Assembly: GCA_043778625.1 (NCBI GenBank) | Contig: JAYWFU010000104.1 | Location: 4,996-68,995 of the forward strand | Length of the DNA: 64,000 nucleotides | From: JACMRI01 sp043778625 | GTDB taxonomy: Bacteria > Bacteroidota > Bacteroidia > UBA4408 | Reading direction: 5' to 3' | Shown: positions 52,568-62,057 of the stretch, piece by piece | Layout of the letters: each line of letters starts with the position of its first letter | Position numbering within the stretch: position 1 is the stretch's first letter | The notes under the pieces: model-generated | What the model saw: only the letters and a program-made list of their open reading frames with translations | Told to the model about the DNA's origin: nothing | Databases searched by the model: none | Made by a program: the position numbers and the translations under genes

Positions 52568-52795
52568 TTATACCTCTTTTTCTAGTTTAGTTAGGCGTTT
52601 GTCCATACTTACTATATAGGCTACAATACAAGTAAATACGATAACTAGGCAGGTTACTACAACGTATATTTTGCCGTTGCTACGCATTACGTTGGCCATT
52701 TCAGGTTGTTGTTGGTCAGGGCATTGTGCCGCTTGCTGTGCGGTTACGTATAGACTGGTGAGGGTGGTAAGGAGTAAAATAAGTACTTTTTTCAT
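52568..52795 (-). CDS. CcmD-like small membrane protein
   Basis: A 75-residue protein with a signal-like N-terminus (ending YVTAQ) and one membrane helix at about 43-64, followed by a charged tail DKRLTKLEKEV. It resembles the CcmD-type proteins that follow ccmC in Bacteroidota and help release haem-loaded CcmE. It lies 50 bases behind the ccmC-like gene, which supports the call; the sequence alone is too short to prove it. Confidence 0.65.
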   Translation of the reverse strand: MKKVLILLLTTLTSLYVTAQQAAQCPDQQQPEMANVMRSNGKIYVVVTCLVIVFTCIVAYIVSMDKRLTKLEKEV

Positions 52796-52845
52796 GCTGA
52801 TGTTTATACGTTAGTTAATGGTAAATACTGTGTTAGTTGTGTGGG

Positions 52846-53514
52846 TTACGCGTCTTTACTCGCTATTAAATTAGCCGTACGCACACGTAGTTGTACTAGC
52901 CATGCCGCTATTAATATCCAACCAATAATAGCAGGGTAAAACACTAGGCGCATATTGTTATCGAGGTCGTACTTGCCAAAGCCAGGGTTGCCACCATTGC
53001 CAGGGTGTAAGCTGTCTGTTAAACGTGGGCGTACCCAAATAAACACCACCAACATTACAAAACAAAATATGTTATACACGGCTGCTATACGTGCCCGTTT
53101 TTGATAATCGTCAATACTATTACGCAATACAAAATAAGCTAGGTAAAACAGCATGGAAGCCGCTACTCCGTTAAGTTTGGCGTCGTCAGTCCACCAAGCA
53201 CCCCATGTGTAGCGTGCCCACAACGAGCCTGTAAGTATGCCACACGTGCCTAATAGCATAGCTACGTGTGCAGTGTGAGTGGCGCGTAAGTCGTGGTGTA
53301 GGCTGGTATTACTACCCAATTGTTTAATGCTATAATATACTGATGCCATTAGCAAGCCCATCATGGCAAACCACATAGTTACATGAAAATATAGGTTACG
53401 TATAGTTTCGTGTAGTATGGGCTGCGCAGGCACTGCGCCTAACATTCCTGCTATTATGGAGTAGCACACCAGTAGTATGCCCAGCCATTTCCACCAATTA
53501 ATGTTTAGTATCAT
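52846..53514 (-). CDS. Cytochrome c biogenesis protein, CcmC/CcsA family
   Basis: A 222-residue inner-membrane protein with six helices. The haem-handling tryptophan motif is WGAWWTDDAKLNG (about residue 100), with flanking histidines in RNLYFHVTMW and THAAHVAMLL-like segments before it. It belongs to the family that presents haem to the periplasmic chaperone CcmE. No ccmB, ccmE or ccmF is in the window, so only part of the system is seen. It is followed by the ccmD-like gene. Confidence 0.85.
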   Translation of the reverse strand: MILNINWWKWLGILLVCYSIIAGMLGAVPAQPILHETIRNLYFHVTMWFAMMGLLMASVYYSIKQLGSNTSLHHDLRATHTAHVAMLLGTCGILTGSLWARYTWGAWWTDDAKLNGVAASMLFYLAYFVLRNSIDDYQKRARIAAVYNIFCFVMLVVFIWVRPRLTDSLHPGNGGNPGFGKYDLDNNMRLVFYPAIIGWILIAAWLVQLRVRTANLIASKDA

Positions 53515-53534
53515 ATTAGTTCAGTTATAAATTA

Positions 53535-55397
53535 TTAGTTTTTGGTAAATCGGTTATAATAGCTTTGCTCTCTTACGTTTTTAGTGTCTTTAATTTTTAA
53601 GTAATTTTTTATGCTGTTTTCGCCCAGTTGTGTTTTGTACTTTATGGTGGTACGTTTATTATCACGAATAATGTCTAGCGCCACTTCATCGCCAAGTTTT
53701 ACGTCTTGCTTTGCTAACACTTTATCAGCTAAGGCCTCCACTATAATATCGCCTTTTTTTAACCCAACAAAATCATTAGCACCTACACTTTTTACTAGGT
53801 ATAGGCCGCCTTGCTGTGCCATGTATTTATACTTTACATCGTTGCCTAGTACTGGGTGTTTGGCACCCGCTATTTTAATTTCGGGTTTATACTCTACACC
53901 AATGCTAGCAAATGATGCCTCGTAAGGTAACGCCTGCGAACCGTTAATATAGTTGTTAAAAAATTGTTTTAAATTAGGGTGTACCTGCGCCACAAATTCA
54001 TCAATAAATGTAGCTTCGTCAAACGATTGATTAGGTCCATATTTTTTGCTTAACGTAAGTACTACATCACGCAATGTTTTTTTGCCTTGGGTTAAGTTTA
54101 TAATTTCAATATCAAGCAACATACCCAGCACAGCACCACGCTGATATACTTGGTCGTATTGTTTTTTGTAGGGTTCTACCAATACGTTTTCGCTCATTTG
54201 TGTAAATGTCATTGTGGTAGGGAACTCGTCACCTTCTAGCATTTTGGCTTTCATGCGTGTAAAGTACTTTTCGGGAGTAGTTAGTTCTCCTTTCATTTGT
54301 ATGATGCCTGCAAAATATTCGGTAATGCCTTCGTACAACCACAAATGCTTGCTCATTACGGGGTTACTGTAATTAAAATTACCTATATACTGGCTATGTA
54401 AGTTCAGCGGCGTTACTATGTGTAAGAACTCGTGTATGCACACATCTTTCATTTGTTTAATATACTCTTCGTGTCCAAAATCAGGCATAAAATATAACGA
54501 TGATGTAGGATGTTCTAAGGCTCCAAAGCCTTGTCCTTTGAGGTTTTTCATGGCTTTAAGTTTTTTAAACAAACCACCTTTGCCCTCTAGCACTTCTTTG
54601 TACTCGCTAAAATCTTTTACGTACACCAAAAAATTATAATTTTTAACAGGCAATTCGCCCAAAAATTTTTCGGCCGCTATTATCGATTCTTTTACTTCGG
54701 TTAATATTTTTTGTGCGCCACCTTTTGCCCCAGTTTCGTTTATCACACCAATGGTTATTACTGTTTTACCCACCAAAAATTGTGCAGTATCGGGTGTGCA
54801 CACTATTATGGGGCAATCCATTAACTGATGATAGTCGCGGGCTTTATACATAATTTCGCCAGCGGCGGTGGTAGTGCCCTCTAACGAGGTTATGCCTATC
54901 ATATTAATTGGAGTTGATAGGTTAATGATACACGAATTTTTTTCCATTCCCTCAAAAAAACCAAAGAACCCAGCATTGTTTAGTACGTAGTTTTTGTTAG
55001 CATCGATGTTAGTACCTGCGGGCTCAAATATTTTATTTTTTTTAATGCCCGAATCCCAACTATCGTTTACGTCGTACGTAATTTTACTTACTGCTTTAGC
55101 ATTAGTTATTAGGTACGAATTTATGTTTTGTTTTTTTATTTTTAACTTATTCCCTTGGCTATCAAAAGCTTGTACGTGTTGTATGTACGTGCCATAATTA
55201 AGGGTAGCATAAGTGCCAGGCACAGTAGCCGGGAAGTTAAATAGTATGGTTTCGGTGTCGATACTTGGGCAATTAAGTGTTACCGTTATTTTATCATTAA
55301 CTACATTACGCAAATTTAACGAGTAGTTGTAAGTGTTGTTTGCGTAAGCTCCTAAACTTATACAAAGTGTAATTATAGCTATGCTAATTTTTTTCAT
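53535..55397 (-). CDS. M61 glycyl aminopeptidase-family metalloprotease with PDZ
   Basis: A 620-residue exported protease (signal ending GAYAN, about 20). The N-terminal beta domain (25-200) precedes the catalytic domain with FGALEHPTS (about 291-299), the zinc motif HEFLH (322-326) and the third ligand Glu356 in LYEGITEY. A PDZ domain follows at about 510-600 (GLKKGDIIVEAL). It probably degrades peptides in the periplasm or at the surface. It starts 20 bases upstream of the ccmC-like gene's start on the same strand, so they may be co-transcribed. Confidence 0.92.
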   Translation of the reverse strand: MKKISIAIITLCISLGAYANNTYNYSLNLRNVVNDKITVTLNCPSIDTETILFNFPATVPGTYATLNYGTYIQHVQAFDSQGNKLKIKKQNINSYLITNAKAVSKITYDVNDSWDSGIKKNKIFEPAGTNIDANKNYVLNNAGFFGFFEGMEKNSCIINLSTPINMIGITSLEGTTTAAGEIMYKARDYHQLMDCPIIVCTPDTAQFLVGKTVITIGVINETGAKGGAQKILTEVKESIIAAEKFLGELPVKNYNFLVYVKDFSEYKEVLEGKGGLFKKLKAMKNLKGQGFGALEHPTSSLYFMPDFGHEEYIKQMKDVCIHEFLHIVTPLNLHSQYIGNFNYSNPVMSKHLWLYEGITEYFAGIIQMKGELTTPEKYFTRMKAKMLEGDEFPTTMTFTQMSENVLVEPYKKQYDQVYQRGAVLGMLLDIEIINLTQGKKTLRDVVLTLSKKYGPNQSFDEATFIDEFVAQVHPNLKQFFNNYINGSQALPYEASFASIGVEYKPEIKIAGAKHPVLGNDVKYKYMAQQGGLYLVKSVGANDFVGLKKGDIIVEALADKVLAKQDVKLGDEVALDIIRDNKRTTIKYKTQLGENSIKNYLKIKDTKNVREQSYYNRFTKN

Positions 55398-55472
55398 TCG
55401 ATAGTGTTTTTAATTAGATTTTAAGAATATAAAACTATTCAATTTTATTGAACCTACCCAAGTACCTTACAC

Positions 55473-55514
55473 AAAAAAAGTGCTAATAACTTAATAAGTT
55501 ATCAGCACTTTTTT
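55473..55514 (-). terminator. Rho-independent terminator
   Basis: AAAAAGTGCTAATAACTT pairs with AAGTTATCAGCACTTTTT, with T-runs on both strands, 27 bases past the stop of the OmpA gene at 55541. Confidence 0.85.
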
Positions 55515-55540
55515 AGAGGCTTAATTTTTTATTGCAGGAT

Positions 55541-58228
55541 TTAGTTACAAGTAATACGTGTAAACTGATGTTTCTCAAACTTATCTTTGTTTTCAATAAA
55601 ATCGTGGTTATACTCGGGGCCACCCACTATGTTTTCTATTTTGTTAAACTTAATTGCTTTAGCTTTTACACCACGTGCTATTAATGCTTTAATAACAGCT
55701 ACTTTGGCTTCGTTAGCACGTTTTAGTGCCAGCAAGTCGTTTGTTTTAAATGTTTTGGTAGGCACATTTGATGCTGACGAAAGTATATTTAACGTAATAG
55801 ATTTATCTAATTTAATACAAGGTAATAAGGCATCAACAAAATCGTTAAATTCTTTGTCCTTTTGTGCTATATTATTTTTGTTGTACTTAAAGTATATTTC
55901 GTAGTTGGCGGTTTTATCAGCACAATTACCCACACCTGTAGTTGGTGTTTCGGTGCTTGCCACAGGCAAGTTAATTACTTTTTTGCCTGTACCTATCGTA
56001 ATATATACTTTGGCTTCGTTAGATACTAATCCTTTAGCATCTTTTACGGTGTATATAAATTCATCTTCGCCTGAGTAATCTAAATTTGGCGAATATTTAA
56101 TGCTACCAGTTTTAACATCAACTTCAACATCGCCATTAGCTGGTGCTTTCACAACAGTTACTGTAGCTACATCAATAGTGCTCGCTTTAACCTTATCATT
56201 AGCTAGTATATTAATGTCAATTGCTTTATTGATAGGCGTTTTAATTTTATCATCAATAGCTAAAATACTGTTTACAAATATAATGACTGTAGCATCGTTA
56301 GACGTTAATTTATCGCTATTTTTAAAGTTATACTTAAACGAATCTTTACCTGTAAAACCCTTGTTAGGAGTGTATTTTACTACATTAGTTTTAGGGTTTA
56401 GTTCCACCTTGCCATTAGCAGGGGCGGTTACAAATTCAACACTTTGTAATTTACCTTTCTTAATTTCGTCGTTGCTTGTTGGGTTTAACTCAATTGCAGT
56501 TTCGGGCGATGTGCTATACACATCGTCTATTGCTAACAAATCTTTAGTTGCATTTTTGCTCTTAGGGTGCATAGGGTCAGGTTGTGTTAAATCAATTTCT
56601 TGATCAATTTCGCGGTATGATGATTTTTTAGGCACCATAACCGTATCCGAATACGTACCATATTTACCCAAGTTGTAAGTTATGCGGTAATCTTTACCTG
56701 GAGGCATTATTATCAAAAACTTACCTGTTTTGGTATTTACACGAGTTTCTACTTCAATAGGGTCGCCACTGTTAGCATCCGCTAAATCGATAACTGTTTT
56801 ACCTAAAATATCGTTGTCTTCGCCTGGTTTAATAACACCTTTTAGTATGGTAACGTTAGCTAGATCTCTATCTACTAGGTTTAGCACATAAATATCTTTT
56901 TCGCCAAACATCTTATCAGTAGAGTTAGTGGCTACTTCCTTAGCGCTTGAGTAGTAGGCTCTACGACCATCAGCTGATACTACAAAAAACACGTCGTCGT
57001 CAGTAGAGTTAATAGGGTAACCAATGTTTGATGGGGCAGTAAACGTTCCGTCCTCTTGTATTTCAGTTAAAAATATATCAAACCCTCCCATACTTTTGTG
57101 TCCTTTTGAAGCAAAATATACGTGTGTTCCGTCAGGGTGAAGGAATATACCATCTTCGTCGTACTCAGTATTAATTGTTGGCCCTACGTTTGTTGCCAAG
57201 CTCCATTCGCCGTTAGGTAATTTAGTACAACGGTATATATCACGTCCGCCTAATCCGCCGGGTCTGTCGCTTACAAAATATAAAGTTTGCCCATTAGCCG
57301 TAAGCGCGCAATGTGTTTCCCAATATTTTGAATTAATGTTTGACCCTAATTTTTGCGGTACACTCCACACATCGCCATTAAGTTCAGAGGTGTATACATC
57401 GCCATCTTTAGCACTTTGCCCACGATAAATAAATAATTGTTGTCCGTCGGCTGATAGGTTTACTACAGCATCATGGTTGGCTGTATTTACGTTACTACCA
57501 ATAGGTTCAGCTTGCGACCACACGCCATCTTCCGACTGATGCGACACGTAAATATCTTCATAAAAACGACCGTCATCTTCCTGTGCAGGGTGCTCAGGGT
57601 TTTCTCGGCGTGAAGTAAATGTTAATGTTGATTCATCCGCCGAAATTGTTGGTGAAAAATCGCTGGCTGATGAATTTATTTTTTCGCCTAAATTTTGCAC
57701 CACAATATTAACAGGAAACTGCATTAGCTCCTTAGCATTGTTACACATTTCAATTTGGCGGTCAATTTCCTTATATTCTTCTTTTTTGTTTACCTTAACA
57801 CTCGCACGATAGTTAGTATAGGTTTGTATTGCCTCGTCCACACGACCATCTAGGTGGTAAGCCATGGCTAAGTATTTTAATACTGAGGTAGGCGCTTTTT
57901 TCTCTGAAGCATCAAATTCTTCATAATTCTCTGACATATTTTTACTCGCTACCTCTAACAAAGGGATAGATTTTAAACGCTCGCCTGATGATTTTAAATA
58001 ACAATACCCTAACTTATAATTTACGTTAGCATTACTATTATCAGCAGCATATAATTCTAACCATTTTTTAAGTGCGGCATCATAATTATCATACACCATA
58101 TCGTAATCAGCCTCGCTAAATTTCTTTTTAAATTCGTTGCTCGAAAGTTGCCCATACGAACTTGCAAAGCTTAGTATAGTTATGCAAGATAGTAGTAATA
58201 GGCGTACTGCTGTTTTTTTAGTAGTCAT
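55541..58228 (-). CDS. Large OmpA-like protein: TPR, PD40 propeller, two Big/cadherin-like domains
   Basis: An 895-residue exported protein (signal ending SSYGQ, about 27). TPR-like helices (30-180) precede PD40 propeller repeats (185-470; TLYFVSDRPGGLGGRDIYR). Two homologous beta domains at about 580-670 and 675-765 share ANGKVELNPKTN / ANGDVEVDVKTG and FTGKDSFKYN / YSGEDEFIYT. The C-terminal domain (785-895) has the OmpA fold outline (YEIYFKYNKNNI, LLALKRANEAKV) but lacks the usual TDxxG, so peptidoglycan binding is uncertain. It probably bridges the outer membrane and the wall. Confidence 0.8.
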   Translation of the reverse strand: MTTKKTAVRLLLLSCITILSFASSYGQLSSNEFKKKFSEADYDMVYDNYDAALKKWLELYAADNSNANVNYKLGYCYLKSSGERLKSIPLLEVASKNMSENYEEFDASEKKAPTSVLKYLAMAYHLDGRVDEAIQTYTNYRASVKVNKKEEYKEIDRQIEMCNNAKELMQFPVNIVVQNLGEKINSSASDFSPTISADESTLTFTSRRENPEHPAQEDDGRFYEDIYVSHQSEDGVWSQAEPIGSNVNTANHDAVVNLSADGQQLFIYRGQSAKDGDVYTSELNGDVWSVPQKLGSNINSKYWETHCALTANGQTLYFVSDRPGGLGGRDIYRCTKLPNGEWSLATNVGPTINTEYDEDGIFLHPDGTHVYFASKGHKSMGGFDIFLTEIQEDGTFTAPSNIGYPINSTDDDVFFVVSADGRRAYYSSAKEVATNSTDKMFGEKDIYVLNLVDRDLANVTILKGVIKPGEDNDILGKTVIDLADANSGDPIEVETRVNTKTGKFLIIMPPGKDYRITYNLGKYGTYSDTVMVPKKSSYREIDQEIDLTQPDPMHPKSKNATKDLLAIDDVYSTSPETAIELNPTSNDEIKKGKLQSVEFVTAPANGKVELNPKTNVVKYTPNKGFTGKDSFKYNFKNSDKLTSNDATVIIFVNSILAIDDKIKTPINKAIDINILANDKVKASTIDVATVTVVKAPANGDVEVDVKTGSIKYSPNLDYSGEDEFIYTVKDAKGLVSNEAKVYITIGTGKKVINLPVASTETPTTGVGNCADKTANYEIYFKYNKNNIAQKDKEFNDFVDALLPCIKLDKSITLNILSSASNVPTKTFKTNDLLALKRANEAKVAVIKALIARGVKAKAIKFNKIENIVGGPEYNHDFIENKDKFEKHQFTRITCN

Positions 58229-58272
58229 TGTTGGTATTTGTTAAGTATAATGTAGTATTTTATTGTTTTTAT

Positions 58273-59583
58273 TTAAAAAGGACGATTTACATCAAACTGC
58301 TCCAAATAATCGGCAATTTTACGTAAGAAACTTCCACCTAACGAACCATCAACCACACGATGATCATAGGATAATGAAAGAAACATTATTTGACGTACTG
58401 CTATCACATCGCCAAACTCGGTTTCCATTACTGCTGGTTTTTTGCGTATTGCACCCGTGGCTAATATAGCTACCTGTGGCTGATTAATAATCGGCGTACC
58501 CATTACGTTGCCAAAGTTACCTACGTTGCTTATAGTAAATGTTCCGCCCTGTATTTCATCGGGCTGTAATTTATTGGCACGTGCACGTGCTGCAAAATCG
58601 TTAACGGCTTTGGTTAAACCTAGTAAGTTTTTTTGGTCGGCATTTTTTATAACTGGTACAATTAAGTTACCTGTTGGTAATGCCGCTGCCATACCTATGT
58701 TAATGTCGTTATGCTTAATAATTCGGTTGCCATCTACTGATATATTTATCATAGGATAGTCTTTAATGGCGCGAGCTACCGCCTCTACAAATAATGGAGT
58801 AAATGTTATTTTTTCTTTCTCGCGTTTCTCAAATTCTTTTTTGTTTTTCTCTCTCCAGTTTACCATGTTGGTAACATCACATTCAACAAACGAAGTTACG
58901 TGTGGCGATGTTTGTTTGCTCATTATCATGTGGTCGGCAATTAGCTTGCGCATACGATCCATTTCAATAATTTCGTCGTTAGCACCTATCCACACATTTG
59001 ATTTTGTTGGCGCAGCTTTAACTTCAGCTATTGTGGCTGTAGTAATTGCTGGTGCAGCGTTATTATTGGCTACTGTGGCAGGTTGTGCGCCACGTTGTGG
59101 TATGTAGCCTAACACGTCATTTTTGGTTACACGTCCGTTAGCCCCAGAGCCTTTAATAGTTTCGAGTTCTTGTAATGATAGTCCTTCGGCTTTAGCTATG
59201 TTTTTAACCAATGGCGAATAAAATTTATTGCTGTCGGCGTAATTGTTTTGTTCAGTAGTAGGGGTAACAACAGCTAGCTCAGGCGTTGTTGCCGCAACGG
59301 TTGTAGTAGTTGCAACTGGCGTGGCAGTAGTAGTTGGGACATCACCATCGCCAATTATGGCAATAACTTTACCCACTTGTACAACATCTCCCTCGTTAAA
59401 TAATTTTTTAATAAGCTTGCCTGCAAACGGTGAGGGTACTTCGGTATCCACTTTATCAGTGGCTATTTCTAACACTGTTTCGTCAGTGTTAATAGTATCT
59501 CCTTCGTTTTTACTCCATTTAATAATGGTAGCTTCTGCAACGCTTTCGCCCATTTTGGGCATTATAAGTTCATGTTGAGCCAT
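58273..59583 (-). CDS. 2-Oxo acid dehydrogenase dihydrolipoamide acyltransferase (E2)
   Basis: A 436-residue E2 subunit. The lipoyl domain (1-80) carries Lys44 in IATDKVDTEV. A Thr/Val/Ala-rich linker leads to the peripheral-subunit-binding domain (about 125-165; SPLVKNIAKAEGLSLQEL, GSGANGRVTKNDVL). The catalytic domain ends with the HxxxDG motif YDHRVVDGSLGG. The motif set fits a branched-chain or 2-oxoglutarate-type E2 rather than pyruvate. No E1 or E3 gene is next to it. It differs clearly from the second E2 at 62058. Confidence 0.93.
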   Translation of the reverse strand: MAQHELIMPKMGESVAEATIIKWSKNEGDTINTDETVLEIATDKVDTEVPSPFAGKLIKKLFNEGDVVQVGKVIAIIGDGDVPTTTATPVATTTTVAATTPELAVVTPTTEQNNYADSNKFYSPLVKNIAKAEGLSLQELETIKGSGANGRVTKNDVLGYIPQRGAQPATVANNNAAPAITTATIAEVKAAPTKSNVWIGANDEIIEMDRMRKLIADHMIMSKQTSPHVTSFVECDVTNMVNWREKNKKEFEKREKEKITFTPLFVEAVARAIKDYPMINISVDGNRIIKHNDINIGMAAALPTGNLIVPVIKNADQKNLLGLTKAVNDFAARARANKLQPDEIQGGTFTISNVGNFGNVMGTPIINQPQVAILATGAIRKKPAVMETEFGDVIAVRQIMFLSLSYDHRVVDGSLGGSFLRKIADYLEQFDVNRPF

Positions 59584-59727
59584 AATCTTTAATTATATTA
59601 TTTTACTCACAAAAGTAATGTAATTATTGATATTGCAAAGTGTATAAAATTTGGGGTTTATTGCGCTAAAATTAAGGTATTAAAACATCGTTTTTAGTAG
59701 TTAAAAATTACTTTGTCCGCTGGCCTT

Positions 59728-59786
59728 GTTTCGTGTCCCCACGAAACAATTGAATACTGTTTTGTTTCATGAAGACACGAACCAAG
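59728..59786. repeat. Tandem copies of the CGTGxxxxCACGAA repeat
   Basis: TTTCGTGTCCCCACGAAAC is followed by TTTCATGAAGACACGAACC with AAGGC, the second matching 52474-52501. It lies in a 238-base gene-free stretch between the E2 and aldehyde dehydrogenase genes, where I see nothing else. Confidence 0.6.
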
Positions 59787-59821
59787 GCAGTAAAAATTAA
59801 TGTTTGGTGTGCTAATAGTTG

Positions 59822-61261
59822 CTAATACTTAACGCATACGTTTTTAGGTTCGGTAAAAAAGTCAAATGCCTCAAAACCTCCCTCACGCCCTACCCCACTT
59901 TGTTTTACACCCCCAAATGGGGTGCGTAAGTCGCGTACCATCCAGCAATTAATCCATACAATACCTGCGTGTAAGTTACTGGCTATGCGGTGTGCGGTGG
60001 TTATGTTTTGTGTCCATACGGTAGCTGCCAAACCATATTTGGTGCTATTGGCTTTGTGTAGTGCATCAGCCTCATCATCAAACGGCTCAAGGGTAACTAC
60101 TGGGCCAAATATTTCTTCTTGATTAACACGGCAAGTATGCGTAAGCCCCTCTATTACAGTAGGTTCAAGGTAATAGCCGTTGGCATATTCGCCAGCTAAC
60201 AACACCCTATTGCCGCCTGTAAGTACCGTTCCGCCTTCGGTTTTAGCTAGTTCAATATATGATAGTATTTTATGTAAATGCCCCTCGCTTACTACAGCGC
60301 CGAGGTTTACGGCTTCGGTGGGTATGCCTACTTTTAGTTTGTTAACCTCAGCTACAAACAGTTCTTTAAATTTTTGATAACTGTTTTTTTGCACGTAAAT
60401 TCGGCTACCGCAAAGGCATATTTGTCCTTGGTTGGCAAATGAGGAGTGTACGCTAGTTTTAACGGCTTGTGCCATATCGCAATCGTCAAATATGATGTTG
60501 GGATTTTTGCCTCCTAATTCCAATGATAATTTTTTAAACATAGGTGCTGCTTTAGCGGCAATGTGTTTACCGGTGGCTGTACCGCCCGTAAACGATATTG
60601 CGTGCACGGCTTCGTGGCCCACAATGGCATCGCCTACCGTATGCCCAAGCCCGTGTACAATATTTAATACGCCTGGTGGCAACCCTGCTTCAATGGCTAA
60701 TTCGCTTAATAAATAAGCCGTCATAGGGGTTATTTCCGACGGCTTGGCTACCACACAATTGCCTGATGCTAAGGCAGGCGCTATTTTCCAAGTAAATAAA
60801 TACAACGGTAAATTCCACGGACTAATACACCCAACAACACCAATAGGCTGGCGCAAGGTATAGTTAATATAACCTTCCTCCATACTATGGCTATGTGCTG
60901 CGTAATGCAAAATACCCGTAGCATAAAAATTAAAATTAGCTGCGGCCCTTGGTATATCTACCGTTGATGCTAACTTTAAGGGTTTGCCGTTATCAGTACT
61001 TTCGGCTAATGCAAGCCTTGGCAAATTAAGTTCAATTAACGCCGCCAGTTTTAGTAATATTTTGCTGCGTTGTTCTTTAGGTGTGCTACTCCAGCCTTCA
61101 AATGCTTGGTGCGCTGCCGTTACGGCTAGTTCCACATCATTAGCATTGCTATTGGGTATTTGGCTATATACCTTGCCTGTGGCGGGATTGTAGCCATCAA
61201 TATAGGTTTGGGTGCTGGGTTCAACTAACTGCCCATTAATATAGTTTTTTAAATAAATCAT
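59822..61261 (-). CDS. NAD(P)-dependent aldehyde dehydrogenase
   Basis: A 479-residue ALDH of full length. The cofactor-binding segment ISPWNLPLYLFTWKIAPALA (about 147-166) and SFTGGTATGKHI, the general base Glu248 in LELGGKNPN and the catalytic Cys282 in NQGQICLCGSR are intact. The ICLCGSRIYVQ context is like 2-aminomuconate or 2-hydroxymuconate semialdehyde dehydrogenases (ALDH8 type), which oxidise aromatic-ring-derived semialdehydes, but no other gene of that pathway is near. The membrane gene at 61283 lies 21 bases upstream on the same strand. Confidence 0.93.
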   Translation of the reverse strand: MIYLKNYINGQLVEPSTQTYIDGYNPATGKVYSQIPNSNANDVELAVTAAHQAFEGWSSTPKEQRSKILLKLAALIELNLPRLALAESTDNGKPLKLASTVDIPRAAANFNFYATGILHYAAHSHSMEEGYINYTLRQPIGVVGCISPWNLPLYLFTWKIAPALASGNCVVAKPSEITPMTAYLLSELAIEAGLPPGVLNIVHGLGHTVGDAIVGHEAVHAISFTGGTATGKHIAAKAAPMFKKLSLELGGKNPNIIFDDCDMAQAVKTSVHSSFANQGQICLCGSRIYVQKNSYQKFKELFVAEVNKLKVGIPTEAVNLGAVVSEGHLHKILSYIELAKTEGGTVLTGGNRVLLAGEYANGYYLEPTVIEGLTHTCRVNQEEIFGPVVTLEPFDDEADALHKANSTKYGLAATVWTQNITTAHRIASNLHAGIVWINCWMVRDLRTPFGGVKQSGVGREGGFEAFDFFTEPKNVCVKY

Positions 61262-61282
61262 AGTGTTTTTTTGGTTGAAAAA

Positions 61283-61888
61283 TTATAATTGAGTAATAAT
61301 AAATTGCACCACAAAACCTAGTGCAAGCCCAGCATATACTTGTGCAGGCGTGTGTACACGTAGTACTAAGCGTGCGCTTGCAATAGTACCACACAATAAA
61401 AATGCTATGCTTAAATACAAAGGTATATACAACCCCATACGCAAACTTAGTCCTACTAGTAAGCCTGTAAAACCACCAATACCAATACTATGGGCACTTA
61501 TTTTCCAAAATAAATTAATAACCATGGCGCATAACAAGGTAACCGTGGCGCCTAATAACACATAATATAGTAGTGATGGCAGATGAAACTTGTGTAGTAA
61601 ATAATAATTAAACGAGTAGGCGGTAGCCGTTACTAAATAAGGTATGCGGCGTTCGTTATAATTGGTAATATCCATGTTACTAATTACATTAAATTGGATC
61701 ATAAAACCAATAATAGCTCCAGGCACAGCGCAGGTAATAAAAAAAACGAATGCTAAAATAATAGCTTGCGATTGCACAGGTAATGCTCCCGTAATGTATG
61801 TACCCAAACCAAACAATGCAGCTATGCTATAAAAAGCCATGAGCAAGGGGTGAAACACATACGAAATTATAGTAGCTAGTTTTTGCAT
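61283..61888 (-). CDS. PAP2-like membrane protein
   Basis: A 201-residue protein with about six membrane helices. I start at the ATG giving MQKLATIISYVFHP. The C-terminal part has ISAHSIGIGGFTGLLVG and RLVLRVHTPAQVYAGLALGF; the second resembles the R-x5-H-x3-D/Q histidine motif of PAP2 phosphatases, with Gln in place of the usual Asp, so activity is doubtful. It lies 21 bases upstream of the aldehyde dehydrogenase on the same strand. Confidence 0.7.
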   Translation of the reverse strand: MQKLATIISYVFHPLLMAFYSIAALFGLGTYITGALPVQSQAIILAFVFFITCAVPGAIIGFMIQFNVISNMDITNYNERRIPYLVTATAYSFNYYLLHKFHLPSLLYYVLLGATVTLLCAMVINLFWKISAHSIGIGGFTGLLVGLSLRMGLYIPLYLSIAFLLCGTIASARLVLRVHTPAQVYAGLALGFVVQFIITQL

Positions 61889-62057
61889 AATTATTAAAAT
61901 TGTACTCACAAAATTAGACGTTGATATAGCGCAAAAATAGGAATAAAGTTAAGTTATTAGTACTTAAACTTAATTTGCATACAATGGCTAATTCAATTAT
62001 ATTTGTGAGTAATTAAACAACACATTTTATCATCATTTTAATATACTTAAAAACACA

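Noticed and set aside
59243..59578. Plus-strand open frame opposite the E2 lipoyl region
   Set aside because: It is Val/Thr/Ser-rich sequence produced by the antisense of the Ala/Thr linker and lipoyl domain.
59822..61261. Aromatic or tryptophan degradation pathway around the aldehyde dehydrogenase
   Set aside because: Only the ALDH resembles such enzymes; nadC lies 37 kb away and no other pathway gene is present.
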